DNA from: Hymenolepis diminuta
Taxonomy: Eukaryota; Platyhelminthes; Cestoda; Cyclophyllidea; Hymenolepididae
Assembly: GCA_900708905.1 (NCBI GenBank)
Contig: CAADRB010000063.1
Coordinates: 497,339-561,338 of the forward strand
Direction of reading: 5' to 3'
Length of the DNA stretch: 64,000 nt
The translations under genes were made by a program, and so were the position numbers. A model generated the notes under the pieces. That model was not told the DNA's origin. It did no database searches and saw only the letters and a program-made list of their open reading frames with translations. This document shows, piece after piece, positions 1 through 13,802 of the stretch. Each line of letters opens with the position of its first letter. Within the stretch, counting starts at the first letter, position 1.

Positions 1-3000
1 GCTCATAACGCTAGTGGCAATTCTCTACCAAGATAGCCTCCACGATTAATGAATAGCGATGCTGCAAATCGAGGGGTTTAAAGAACCACGTAGCAGCTGG
101 CCGTAGATTAATATTAACGGCCTTTTCTCAATAAAAAAGTAATTTTTTTAATTTTCCAATTATATTGCAAAAGAAATGACCTCTGTTACGTTCATCACAG
201 AATCAAGAGGCGAGAATTGCTTGGCAAGAATTCATTTGGAAAAATTCAAAATGATCAGAATTGTGAATAGATAAGCAGCGTATCCTTCCCTAACAGTTAG
301 GTGAACATTTACGACTCATTGAACTCCAGGTTTTATAGCGCTGCTTAATTAAGGTTTTATTGTAGCATCCATATGGATAGTAGGATTCATAGTTCTCAAT
401 ATTGCCCTCATTTGAAGAAAACAATTGTGAAATTAAAAGAATTCGGTGTTCAAATGTAAATATTTATTAGGCAGTGTTTATTAGCTCTCGTTGCGGTCAG
501 TTAGGCTATTATGCTAAACGTTAGTTTTTCAAAGAGGTAGATTGACATCGTGCATTTCACTTCGATCTGTGCAACATTCATCCATTGACCCATAATACCT
601 GTATTTCGAGTTTTACCCGGCTTGTGACGCATATTTTGCCTTATTGGTTACAAAGCCGCCGTCTTCACTCTATTCTTCTTTAATGAAAGGTTCCTGCCGT
701 CACGGTTGCCTCTCTACTATCTTGGAGCAGTGGGTTTTGTACGTCCCTAGTCTCTCTTGCAATACACTGATAACTAAAACTTCTATTTATACATATCTAA
801 AACCTAAACCTGAGTTAACTCAGATAAAGTCAAGCAATGCGCTTCGATCATTTTGCCTTCTTGACTCTCAATTCGATAGTAGTGAAAGGAATCGTAGTTA
901 GTCATGTTGCTTTAACGGTAAGATGTAAAGTTTTATTTTGGAGATGAAAGAGCGTAAGAGTAATAAAATATAATAAAAATAGAACCTCTAAAGAGGAAAA
1001 ATAATTTTGGTGAAGGTTAGGAAAAATCAAGAATGAAACAGCTGTCAAGCGCCTCTGTACAGAGATATCCGGAAGTGAGGATAGTGTGGAACCCACACCA
1101 TGATGGATGCACAGTTTTGACTGCTAATAATATTTTGGACTTATTCTTGCTTATGTCTTTCGTTTCTAGGATATGAATACTTTTACTGTTTTAATATACC
1201 CTTTGTTAAAACAGACCACGAATACCAAATAGGTCGACAGTTTATGGATGATATATTTAAAGAGCCATTGAATTAAATCTTCCAGCTCTATTTTGGGAAA
1301 CGGTCGCGAAACTGAACCTGAATAGATAGAAATTTATTTGGAGGCGTTTTATGAAAAACTGCGTTCCTCTATCCGTCTTGATGATCAGAATGAGCAGCTG
1401 CAATGAGCCATACTTGTCACTGGATAAACATTATTTAGAATCAAGCCTCAGATCATACCAAATTAAAACATGTTCTATCCTATACGTGTAGTTATATGGT
1501 AGTTAATAGCTGCACAATAATTTAGGCTATTGGAATTAAACATATAAGAAAGTCAAGTTTAAATGAAGTAGTGAGTTTGTTTTAGTTAATTTCGAGTGAT
1601 CGGGATTGTGTCTAATAATTGAAAAACAGGTCATCAGCTTCAACCACCTCAGTTGCCTAAATAGAATTATCAAGTCATCATATAAAGTGTGCTCAATGCT
1701 AGACGTAGAAAGAGGGCATTCTGGATCATCTCGTTAGCAAAACGTGCATTCTACCCTCTCTCCTGTTCATCAGTATTAACCATAGCGGTTGATCATCCAC
1801 ATTTCTAGATGTTCATTGATGGGTATTGGTATGGCGACCTTTGATTTGGCAGACATGCCATTGACTACTGTGCCACAGGACCATTCAAATGCCTTCACTC
1901 TTCTTTCTAGTTGGATATACTTAGATGGATAAAACGAATAAAGGACTCATGTCTGTGAATGTAGACTGCCGTTATTTTGAATCCAGAATCTTATGTTGAT
2001 TTATGATTGATTGAATTCTCCCTCTATCTGTCTTTAAACCTTTACACAATTGAAACATTTTTACAACTTATAATTGTTTATTTTCATGAAAAATTAGTTT
2101 GGCTATATATACTTGTTGTATTTATGATGATCTCAAATATTCGTTTTTTTCTTGACTTTTATTCTTAAATATGAATTCTTCCAGTCACTAATATTTGTCC
2201 TAAATTAGAAAAGCCAAGCTTGTGTTACTAAATATATGTTTTATATCTTCTTGTTTCTCCAAATAGTTCAGGATCCACTATGGACATCTTATTGCTAAGT
2301 TCCATGTTATCGACGGCGCGATGACATCATGTTAACGAAATTATAAAATCAATCTATTTAAACGAACATGTAATATTCATTTTTGTCCAATGACATTGAT
2401 ATGCAACTTGCTCTCAATTAAATTCTTTCAGAGCCTCATTCATTTTTATTACATAAGAGGAATTCTTATAAATTAATTTTATTTCTTTTTTTATAATGAA
2501 ACATCTTTTATTTAAAAAATTTTACTTTCACGAAACCTCCACATTAATCTAATTTATGCCATGTTTAGGGCTAGCATTTATACAAAAAATGAATTTAATG
2601 GTGATTGCGTTGAAGAGTTGTGGCTAAGACAGGAATGAAATCCCATGTAAAATCAAATGGATCTGCAGAGAGAAAAAGAAAATACATTTGCTTCTATCAT
2701 ATACCCATTTCTGCATTATTGGAGAAAGTCAGCTTGTGCAGATGGTTAGGACCCAAAGTTTGATAAATCTGTATTTCTTGAACGATTTCACACATTTTTA
2801 ATGATTATATCGTTATTGATTGTTCATTAAAGTCTTTTTACCTCTTTTTTATAATTCTTTCATCGTTTAAAGTTATTTCTCCCTTAAAGGCTTTGAATTG
2901 AGGCTACCTACTTTTGATAAAGAAACATTTATATAAAGCGAGTCCTCAAAAAACCAAATTACTGTAAACCTTTCAAGGTAATTTAATCGGTTGGCTTCAT

Positions 3001-6000
3001 CCTAATGTTTGCTTCCAAGCTCTTTAATCAATACCCATTTTATTTAATAAGAAGGCTTCTTGACGTTTTTCATTTTAGAAACGTGCAATCGGTAGCGAAT
3101 TCGGTTGTCCATTGTGCATCAGTAGGCTTTGAACAAACGATCTTTGATTGTTCTCGTCGTCTATTACCAAAATCGATATTTACTGTTAAAACGATTATTT
3201 GAATTTATGATTTTTGATTGTAATCCTGAAATTCGGTTTGAAAGCATTTCTCCTATTGTTCTTTAACATATTTTGGAAAGAAATATGTTTCGATACGCAT
3301 ATTCATTGACAATTATAATTGTAATTGTCTAAATTAATTAAACATTCACATACGCTTGCCTCAATGAACAAAATAATTTGAGGTATTTTTGGATCGTTGT
3401 CAGTTCCAAAAAACGAAATTTCTCCATATTGGTGAATACTTACAGAGACTACATCTATGTATATCATGGTTTCATCTTGATTCTTTACAGAGAATTTCAA
3501 TTTCCATTCTGAAAATTTTACTATCGAGTGAATTAGCTTTAAGTTTTCTTCTACTCGTTAATGGGAAATAAGCAAATTTAACTTTAATTCAAAGTAAATT
3601 TCATCGCTGGTCTTAACGTGATTTCATTCTTACTGCCTCATTTTTAAATATAAATAGTTATTGTTAACTGATGTATCAATTACAAAATTTCGAAATTAAA
3701 ACAATGGCATTTCACTATAATTTAACTGGCTCTGAAATTTGAGATTTTATTTTGCTCATGATATCCAATTTGCAAATCTTTTTAAAATACTGTAAACACT
3801 AACTTCTTTTAGGTTTTATTCCATTCTATTATAGGCTTCTTGAACTGTCATTTGCCAAACTAAGTGGGATTCCTTTTGCCTTTTCTGAATCCCAAAATTC
3901 TTATTTCCAGACATTCACTGCCCGGTTTCAATCAGTGTCTGTGGGATTAATAGATTTTCTCATGAAAAGTTGGGAATTCGAAACATTAATTTAACTATAT
4001 CACGCTACATATCTGCACTTTGGCATTAGTTTGTTTTTCCTCTGTTTGATCAAATTTGTTCCCAACTGTTTGCACTTTAACTGCTTCAGGTTTGTGTCTG
4101 GTATTTGATAATGTCCAGAGGAAGTAACATGAGGTAGTTTTATTTGATTTTGAGTTGATACATCCAAGTCCAAACACCTAGCCTTCTTCTTAAGGTCGTT
4201 ATCGCATTTGTAACTACTATGTAAAACAAAATAATTTTATTTATTTCGCTGTTAAGTATGACCGGAGAGGCACTAGTTACAGTTGCATAAAAACAAAGTA
4301 GGACTGCAGCGTGTAAAAGCAAGGAAATAACTTTGAAACTGTAAATGACAAGGTACTGATGATAGCACTCATCCGTGGTTTCTTTTAGTAGGAGTAGATA
4401 AGAACTGGCTCTAAAAATTGATCGGTAGAAGCTGGGGTACCAATATTTATAGCAATATTGTCAACAAAGACAGTTAAATAGTTTTAAAGCACATAAAGAA
4501 ATCTAGTCCTGATTTGATTATTAGAATTTTAAATATAGAGGAGGGTTGTGATCTAGCAATTGACGTCTTGGTCGCACTGTAGTCCCAGTACTTTCAATCA
4601 ATACAATATTTTTGTGGTTGATTGCTTACAGCATATAAATATATGAGTAGAATAAAAGCATTCGATCAGGTCTACTCATTTTATTATCATATCTGATTGG
4701 TGATGAAATCGTAATAAATTGAAATATTAAGCCTTGTCAAGAACTGTTCAAAGATGTTTGGGATAGCAAATTGACTCATTTCTAAAAGTTGTGGAATATA
4801 TTAACGCATCTATCTACCGGACGTTGTCATTTATGTTAAATTCTAAGCTTTAAGATTTACTAATGGGATTTAGTTATTAAGAATCAGTAATACCTGAGCG
4901 TATGGGCAATCTAAAGCAATAATATTTCAGTTAATATTATTAAAAACTAGTTATAATGTTATGACAATATGTGGTCGATGTCTTGATTAAATGCTCAATA
5001 TATTCTAGAATTTTCAGTATTTTCGGGTTTGCCCTCAATTTCCCGGAGTCACGTTGGTCCCTCCAGTCGCTTGAAAAGTTTTAATGAACTGATGAGTGCA
5101 TGCTCATCAAATTTCCACTTCCAGCATTCCACCCATGACACTTCAGTAGTGAAACACTTTGGTCGAGATAAGTTAGACTACTATCGCCTACCTCCTCAAT
5201 GAACTCAAATCGAAGGTGAGTCATCTTTGCAGGGTAGGGTGAGCCATTAGACATGATCTGATTGATCCTTTTAATCAGTGCTATTATTTATAACCCGAGC
5301 AAAGGAAAATTTGGGTACAGTTTTAATTCGTGTTGGTGCAAAGAGATCCTTTTTAGAACAAAAATTAGGCTATAGTACACTTTTTAGTAGATTACTCGTC
5401 AAGAAAACCCTCAATTTATATTTATTGAATTTAAAGTTAAGTTAGTTTCTCTCACAATTATAGCAATAATGACTTGACAACAAAAATGAATTTTGTAAAG
5501 TAGTAAAATGTTATTGGATTCTAATTACGTAAATTAATAAAGTTGAATTCCCTGAATTAACGCGGATTTCTGTTTTGAAATGAGTTTTAATAAGTAAAAC
5601 AGGAATGAAGTTATTTATTTAACAAAAATAAATTTAATTTTTGGAATGAATCTACGAATCTACTATAATAACATGTTAATATTCCTTATTAACATCACAA
5701 TTAGCATCAAAAAGACACCGAAATATATGAAAATAACATACTGACCCAATGAATAACTCGATTTGTGCTCTCTCATTCATCTTAATTTAATTCCACGAGA
5801 CTATTAAATCACTTTATTTTAAACGTCTAAACAGCAGGCCACTGAAATTTTAAATGACTTCAATTAAAAATTATTATTTTTATTCAAATAAAATTATAAT
5901 TTTATTAGATGATATAGTGCTTGACATTTATTTCAATTTACACCTTTGCATTATTGTTATCTGTAGAGGTGTACAACTTTATCCTTCTTCCTACTTGTGA

Positions 6001-9000
6001 TTATATGAAATTTAGCTCAAGAAAATCGGGGACAAATATTTTGGTAAGAAAACAAACTTACTGCTTGCGATGGTTTCCATTTTTGCGTACTTTGAAATAC
6101 GTAGTGCAATATAACCATATTAAGGAAATGTGTGCTCATTTCTGTTTTATCTTCTGAGCTACATCTATTTTTGGGTAGAATATCACGTTTTGCTAACCAA
6201 TAAAATTGATTCATTTATAAAGCAATAATAGTCGAGAACATGTTTCAAACTATTTGTCATAAATATAAATATATTCAATTTATTTTCAATTTTTAACAGT
6301 CTTGATTATTTTTTGGCACAAAAACTTGGACCAGTTAGTTTTATTCCTATTTAGATATTGCTCGAAGAATAAAGAAGTGCACTTTGTCGGATGAAGGTCT
6401 GTGTAAAAACACTCACCAAAGCAAATCGAAAGGAACAAGCTCGACAATTTTCATTTAGTTAATATCATAGTTAATTAAATTTGTATAATTTTAAGTAAAT
6501 TCATCTGCATCATAATCCTGTTTAGCAGAAGAATAATTCATCCCTACCATCGAAAATTCCGATCTTCAAGTAAAAATGGAGAGCAATAACACAGAGGCGA
6601 TCGGGTGGGTATGCGTTAAAGGCATCAAGATCAGAGAATTAGAAGAGTCTTTCTGGCTCTCAATCTCAAACTCTTTTTAAATTTAGTCTTTTGGTTTTTG
6701 CCTATCTAAACAAAAATTTTCGTAATTTTATTTTCTTATTCTTAAATATTAGAAAAATTTCATTAGCTAAAATATATGATTACTGACAGTAGAAGGGCGC
6801 ACAGAGATTAAAATTTAAAACTTTTTCATCCAAAACTTTTTTGACTTTTTAGATCCTTTTATCTATTCATAAATTATAAGAAGTAAAAACATATAACTCA
6901 ATAGAGTTCATTTTTAGCAAAATCTAGTGAGATTTAGGATGTTTCAAATGTTATACTAGTTACAATTCGACATAAAAAATTGGTTAACTGAATCAAATGA
7001 GCAACCAGCAAATCATCCAGATGTTCATAGGTTAGATCTTGAACACTGTGATTTGAAAAGTTATCAGATTATTACATGAGAGTGGAAATTTTAATACGCC
7101 AAAATTCAAATAAGATAATCTCCCGGAAAAGAACTGCTCAATCATATATGCTCCAACTTCCTTACTTGCTCATTTCAACATTTCGTATTTTCAGATATTA
7201 TTCTACTGCAATGAACAACAGAATAAATGTTAATATAAACGTATGTATTCTCGAAATGATAATTTCATTTATAATTTGTTTGAAGTTTACGGGGAATTCC
7301 TGTCATCCAGTGTCTAATATTACCGCAAATTTGATTTTCTGCTAATAACAACATTGTGCTCCAAATTTTGTAGATCAAACGCTTTTGATTGTAGTCCATT
7401 TAGCTACAACCACAGACGACCACTATTTTCTGGAATATGTTCCCATTTCGTTTCTGCTGCCTAATATGTAAGGCAGGAATACTTATTAATAATAATGGGA
7501 AAAATGGTTTGAATGACACTGCATGATGTGATTAATTAGATTCTAAGAGCGCGAATTCCTCCCTTCCCAAGCAAACAGGTAAAGGAAAGTGAATCCACGT
7601 GACAACGTTTAATTAAACTAAGAGAAACTATAGTGAAGAAGGTAAAACTGCGAAAAGATGAATAAATAAAACTTGTGAGAAAGGTTGACTATTTTATCCA
7701 CAAGTTCTAGAAACTTTCAGAATATCTTCAAATATCAAATTGTTTCAGTCATTTAAAATGCAGCGGTGTTAAATTAATTAATTTTTTCTTTAATTTTTCA
7801 ATTTATTACATCCATAGGGGACTAATCTTAGAAAAAATTAAAATTTTCTAGATGATGCATCTCATTAAATCTATATTATTTAATAAAACCTAACTTTAAT
7901 TATTTCTCTAAATTATCATTACTTTTAATATTCTTCAATTTGTTTATTTAACAGATATTTTACCATTTGAACGAACAAATGCCTCATTAATTTTGTTAAT
8001 CGTAACTCAATAATTCTGGGATCAACTATTCAAAAATTAACTGTCAAGTATTACACCATCTTTAGTTAAACAAAATTCACAAAATGTTTTAAATAAATAT
8101 ACTTCTGAAATAAAACCATTCTTTTTCCTTCAAATTTCGAATGATATCAGCTAAATTTCATACCTATCCCCAAAATACATAGAAAATGCTTTCAACAGAA
8201 AAAATACTGACATAAATTTACATGTATTTTTTATTTCAAATTAAACACTAAAATAAATTTTAAATAAATATTTAATTTTAAAATAAAACATCTACAATCT
8301 GATTTTAATTCTTGTATATTATTAATGTTCACTACCCTCCTACAGTGTGAAATTACGTATATTATTGAAAATTTTCAATGTGGGCTGCATAACAATAATT
8401 AAAATATTTGAAATATAAGTTAATATATAAATTCCTCTTAAAATTATAAACAAACCAAACTTGCCACAAATGGGCGAAAACTCACGTAAATTAAGATGCG
8501 ATTTAGTTTGGCCCATTGAAGAAGGAATTTTCATGCTAGAATAATAATTCTAAGTTCAGATTTAAAAGTAAAAAGCTTTAAATTTTAATTTTAATTTTTT
8601 ATTAAGATGTGTAAATTCAAAGTAAGAAGAAGATCAATCAAATCAGAATTTAGGATCTTGTTAATAATTTATTTTAATGTCATCGAATGAAATAATAGCA
8701 CAAAAGATTGAATGTTAATTTCAGTTAATATAATTTTTCAGTAAATATTACTGGACAAATGTTTATCTAAAGCATAATTCAGCCTATGACTGGTACCGAA
8801 TATTTTATTTGACAAAACCGAAATATTAAAATTAAATTGGATAGAATTTTTAATTTTCAATTATGCACTATCGATTTTTTTAATTTCTTTGCTGGTCAGC
8901 TACCTTTAACTACTGAAGGTAAATTTTGATTGATTCAACCCTATTTATCATTGTAAAATAATTAATAAATAGTTCATTGTATTTAAAAAAGAACATTTGA

Positions 9001-12000
9001 GACAATTTTTCACTTTATTTATCAGTATTACCATTTTAAAAAGGAATTTTCTATTATAACCCGACTGGTATTTCTCCACTTGATGCATTTTGCAGAATGT
9101 ACTTCATCTTTGATTTTTCGATATTCTTTAAAGTGGATAAGACTCTAGCTATATATCGCTAATTTTTTCCTGTAATTAATCTTAAAAAATATTCAACATA
9201 TAAATTGTTTAGAATGAAGAAAACTGACCATGTTTATCATTTGCAAGCATGGGTCGGTTTGTTAATACTAATCTTTCAAATTCTACAGCAATCCAAAAAC
9301 ATTTTAAATATTTTTATTTTGGGAAAGCGGCTGAAATAGAGTAGGCAAAATTAATTATGAAGAATGCGGGAGGGACTCGAAAAGAGAGTAATTTCATTCG
9401 AGTTTGATTTCGTTTCCTCTTTTAGTTTAATCTTTTATGATCCTATATAGCTTAGCTTCCAAAGATTTTTAACAAATTTTATTCCTGTTTTAGCCGAAAA
9501 TCAATATAATGGACTGATTTAACTTTTCTAGAGTTCAAATTTGTGGTTCAATAAAAGATTTCTATTTTATAAGTTTGTCTTAAACATCCAAATTGGGTGG
9601 AATGTTGAAAAGCCTAAAGAGCTAATAAAGTATTTAATTATGATTGTTCCTTTCAAATGAAACTTAAATGAACAAAATTATAAACAAGAAAAATGTTCAG
9701 TCAAATTATTTAAAACGAAATAATAATGGACAAATTTATATTTGGAGATGCGTAATTATTCTATTATATTAAAGGTTTTTTTAATTTGTTAAAAAATCCT
9801 GGCATTGTTTAAAAATAGTATAAATAAATTTATTATTAGCTTGGAAACTGCACATAAGGAATTAAAAAATTAATACATTTTTGAACTGTTACGTTATCTG
9901 CACAGTAAATGATGCACTTCTAACAGCGCTTATCTCATTATCAAATATATATGAAATAATGTCGAGAGTGAATAATTTATACAATTAAAAAATCCAATTG
10001 AAAAGTCAAGAATTTCTCATTTATTAATGCGTACTTTAATTACAAAAAAATAAAAATCAGCTAAATTTATTACGTATATCAACAGGCCGATTGTAGATAT
10101 TTACGAGATGTTAGTTCGTCATTCTAATATTTATTACGTTAGAAATTTTACAAAATGCAAAAAAATAATGAATAACTTATATTTAACTATATGCGTTTAA
10201 TAACTATGCAGAAATCGACACACAATAATGACATTTTAACAACTTTGTGATCCAAAAACTCTGCTTATAGGTCAAGTGACAAGCACATTACTAAGAACAT
10301 TTTCCACTTAATTCAATAAAAATGAAAAATCTCTTCGCATAAAAGCGATTCAAATTCTTATCTTTATGCAACGATTTCGACCGCTGTTAACTAGTGCAGA
10401 TGATCATTTAGAACACTAAAAACTTAAAAATATTGCAGTTCCCGTCGCTGCTGATATATTTTTTTGCTCCAGTTTCTATAATTTCCAGTCTTTACTTTAT
10501 TTAAGTTGATCATGGTATTTAAGTTATAGCAAATACCGATTGTCATTTTGAAAACTTTTCTACCAAGTTAGACAAAGCACTTTGGCATAAATTTAGTTAC
10601 TTCTTGCATTTCGGACCCTTATATGTGTGCGGTTAATCTGGAATTCCAGTAAATCACTGAATTTTGGAATGATATTACGCATTCCGTTGCATATCACGTC
10701 AAGCTAGTAAAATTTTATGTTTATGACTTTAGTGGTGGAAAGGACCGTTCGTTGCCACCTTTACTAACATGGACAGCTGCCGCTTTGTGTGGAATTGAGT
10801 CGTATCACGCTTCATTAGATTTATGCTTATTTAGATCTAGTTAATATTTGCACTATTAGTCTGTGCAATATTCGTGACTTTCCTTATTTAGTTGTAATAA
10901 AAATTTGTTGGTTTATCTGCCGAGGGCCTTTGACTGTGAATGCCAGAGTAAATAAATTATTTCACTGAAAAGACGTAAGCTTTTACATATTGACAGATGG
11001 CAGTGTTACGGCTGCACTTCCAGGGTGATTGTTGTCATTTTCTCAAAATGAGCACTGTATGTATTAAAATAGGATTTTTCTGTATATTATTGATGCTTTC
11101 CTCTTTTGCAAACAACATTTTCGTGCTCTTATCAATTTACTGAAAGTCTCGTTTCAAGTTGTATTTAATTTTTTCAGTCAATTTATCCTCATTCCTGCTA
11201 CCTTTGGTACTTGTTGGCTGAAAAGATTTGCTTAACTTTCACTACCAACTAAAAATTTGCTTTGACCTAATAACACGACCATAAATGATACGGACAGTCC
11301 CCTTTGCAATACAGAATTTTTATCGCAATCAGATTTTGTCTAAAATGATGTTGAATGTGAGCTGTTAACCTTAAGCTTACAGTGTAAGTTAGATGTGAAA
11401 AAATTTATCAAGTAGTGTTTTCATAGTTTTTGGAATCTTGGGTCTCTGTTAAATTTGATTTAAGTCTTCTAGAACAGGTCCTTTTTCTCTCCTTTACACA
11501 ACTATAACTTATTGATATAATATGGTGCCATCTATCCAAGGAGTGTTCTTTCCCGTCTTCGGCGCTGTTTCGCACCTTTTATGAAGGCGAAGAATTCTCA
11601 CAAGACAACCACTTATAGTCTTCTTGCCTCACAAATCCATAATTATTATCTCTATCCCTACGTACATTTGTATGCACTCATATACATCTACAAAATATAT
11701 TTATGAAATATCATGATGGGTGACATTAATCTCTGTTCCAGTCATTTTCTTGAACATCAAGAAGATTGGCACTGAAGTAAACTAGTTCTTACTTACGTCA
11801 ATCGACCCAACTTGTACTAATTTAGAAAGGGAAATTTCTTTATTAAGGCATTAATTTGTTGTTTGCATAAGTACGAACAGATAGAGCTTCGTCAATGATT
11901 ATACTCGAGAGTGAGAAAATGTGACAACGAGGGTGCTAACTTCGATTTCTAATCCAGTAATTTCTAAAGGGTTGTAAGTGCAAATGTTTATTTAAATTGT

Positions 12001-13628
12001 CTCTAAAGGTCATGTCAAGAAAACGATTTCCTATTTCAAATTCTTTCCTTTTCAATGTATTCCTTGAAAACATTATGTTCTTGTACTTATCGTTTATAAT
12101 CAATTAAAACATTTATCTGCTCATTAATGATTTTTACTGTTTCTTCAGCTCAGATGATAAAAACATACTTTTTATCGCATTTTATAGATTATTTTTTTCT
12201 CATTTTGATCTTTTGCTAAGTGAATCCTATTTATTTGCAGTATTTTTAATTATACGAACCACTGAAATATTTAACAAGTGGGCTTCTAGCCAACCAGTTT
12301 TATTAAAAAGTAAGTGTCCTATAGGGATATCTTAAGTGTCTAACAGTCAACTCATTAGATATATCGAATTTGAATAGAATTTAAGGTTTGTACCTTTGAT
12401 TAAAAAGTGGAGATCATTTATTAAGATATCTGAACATCATTTAGAATCGAAAGATTCAGGGATCAAATCCTGTCTTGATCGAGAGCGCCGGTGAATTGTT
12501 AATTAATGTGCACTTTTGCAAGGCCAGTGTTCACTGGATCGACTCTTACCACCTTTAATTCGGTAAATGGTATAACCACCAATTTCTTTGAATCTATCAG
12601 GACGGAGAGTAGAATATTAGTTTTTATAAGAGGGGTTTTTGAAATACTAAAAATATGTCTCATAAACGTTTTCTTTAAATATAGGTGGAGTTTTGATGTT
12701 CCTTTTGTGCCCTATTGCTGCCCAGATTAAATATTTTACATACCTGGTCGATTTCATTGCGGACTCTTCTTCTGCTCCGGCTTTTGAGATTATCACTCAT
12801 TTCTGTTTCTTCGGAACCTATGCCGACCATATATTTTGCGTTATCCAGTGACTAGGAGATTTTCCTCATTCGCTTTGTTCCTTCGTTAACGCTTGTACTG
12901 TTCTTCTACCCACTTGGTAATTCAAAATTAGTGATTCTCCGGAAAAGTCAGCTATTTATGGGGCGAGTAGAGCTAATTTTCATTTCTTATTTTAAAATGT
13001 TTAAAGTGGTAGGCCAGATATCATTAGAATTAGATATTTTTAATGTATCAGACCGTAAATGTTCTTGAATATATTGGCTAGGAATTTTCTGATATTAAAG
13101 GGAGGAATTATTGAGGGGGTTCGTAGCTTATAAACCCAGCATCTTTGTTCTGAGGATCTAGATATGTTATCGCTCATCTAATTTATAATACCCTTTAACA
13201 TAGTTTAAGATGGAAATAATGCAGAATTATGACTAACAAGGTTTGTTGACAAAAATGGATAGGTAGAAAAATTTGCAGATGAATTGAAGTTTGTTGTGAG
13301 TAAAGTCTCTAGAGAGAAAAGAGGAGCAACATAATTAAGAGATAAGTTAGTAGTGGCGCATTGAGAATATGAGGACAGAATAACAACATGTGTATTTGCT
13401 GGGGGCAGATAGGGTTTAATAAGAGACAAACAGGATAGAGACGCGCAATCTGGCGTTAAAGGCAGTTGCTTCTCAACTCATGTCACTAGAGGTATTAATT
13501 AATTAGCGACGCTTTACCTATTCGTTATATTCTTACGTTATCCAAATATAGAGTAATCGTTTGATTTGACAGTTTAATGGAAAACAAACGTTAAAGTGTG
13601 CAAAACTTTGAAATAGTTAAATGACATC
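1..13628. other. no supported gene; AT-rich DNA
   Basis: Open frames here are of chance size. The most coding-like are 644-901 (+), 3005-3202 (+, with an acceptor-like TTTTTCATTTTAG inside at about 3080) and a 28-codon stretch after TTATTTCCAG at about 3910. None has partner exons or a recognisable motif. The stretch from about 7.7 to 9.9 kb is the most AT-rich part of the window. Confidence 0.6.
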
Positions 13629-13672
13629 CTATGTTATACTCCGATAAGAAGAACTAACTTTTCCTTTTTTAG

Positions 13673-13802
13673 CGATATAACCTTTATTTTGAGTCTTAAA
13701 AGCTCTATTAGCAATCAAATTGCTGTAAACAATTTGCTTCTGACGACATTTCTTGTGCACACCAACGAGTTCCGTGAATATAGTCATAGAGCTGCGATTT
13801 CG
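13673..13802 (+). CDS. weak candidate exon
   Basis: Forty-three codons lie between a strong acceptor (ACTTTTCCTTTTTTAG) and TCG/GTACAT, encoding DITFILSLKSSISNQIAVNN and VHTNEFREYSHRAAIS. Entry is phase 2 and exit phase 0. Two other long frames overlap: 114 codons on the - strand (13629-13973) and 85 codons on the + strand (13753-14010). The region is simply poor in stops, so none of the three is secure. Confidence 0.18.

Noticed and set aside
685..710. CCGTCACGGTT resembles the start of the schistosome spliced leader.
   Set aside because: Only 11 bases agree; the rest of the leader, its donor and an Sm site are missing.
12395..12485. A T-arm-like GGATCAAATCC considered as a tRNA.
   Set aside because: No acceptor stem, D arm or anticodon arm can be folded around it.
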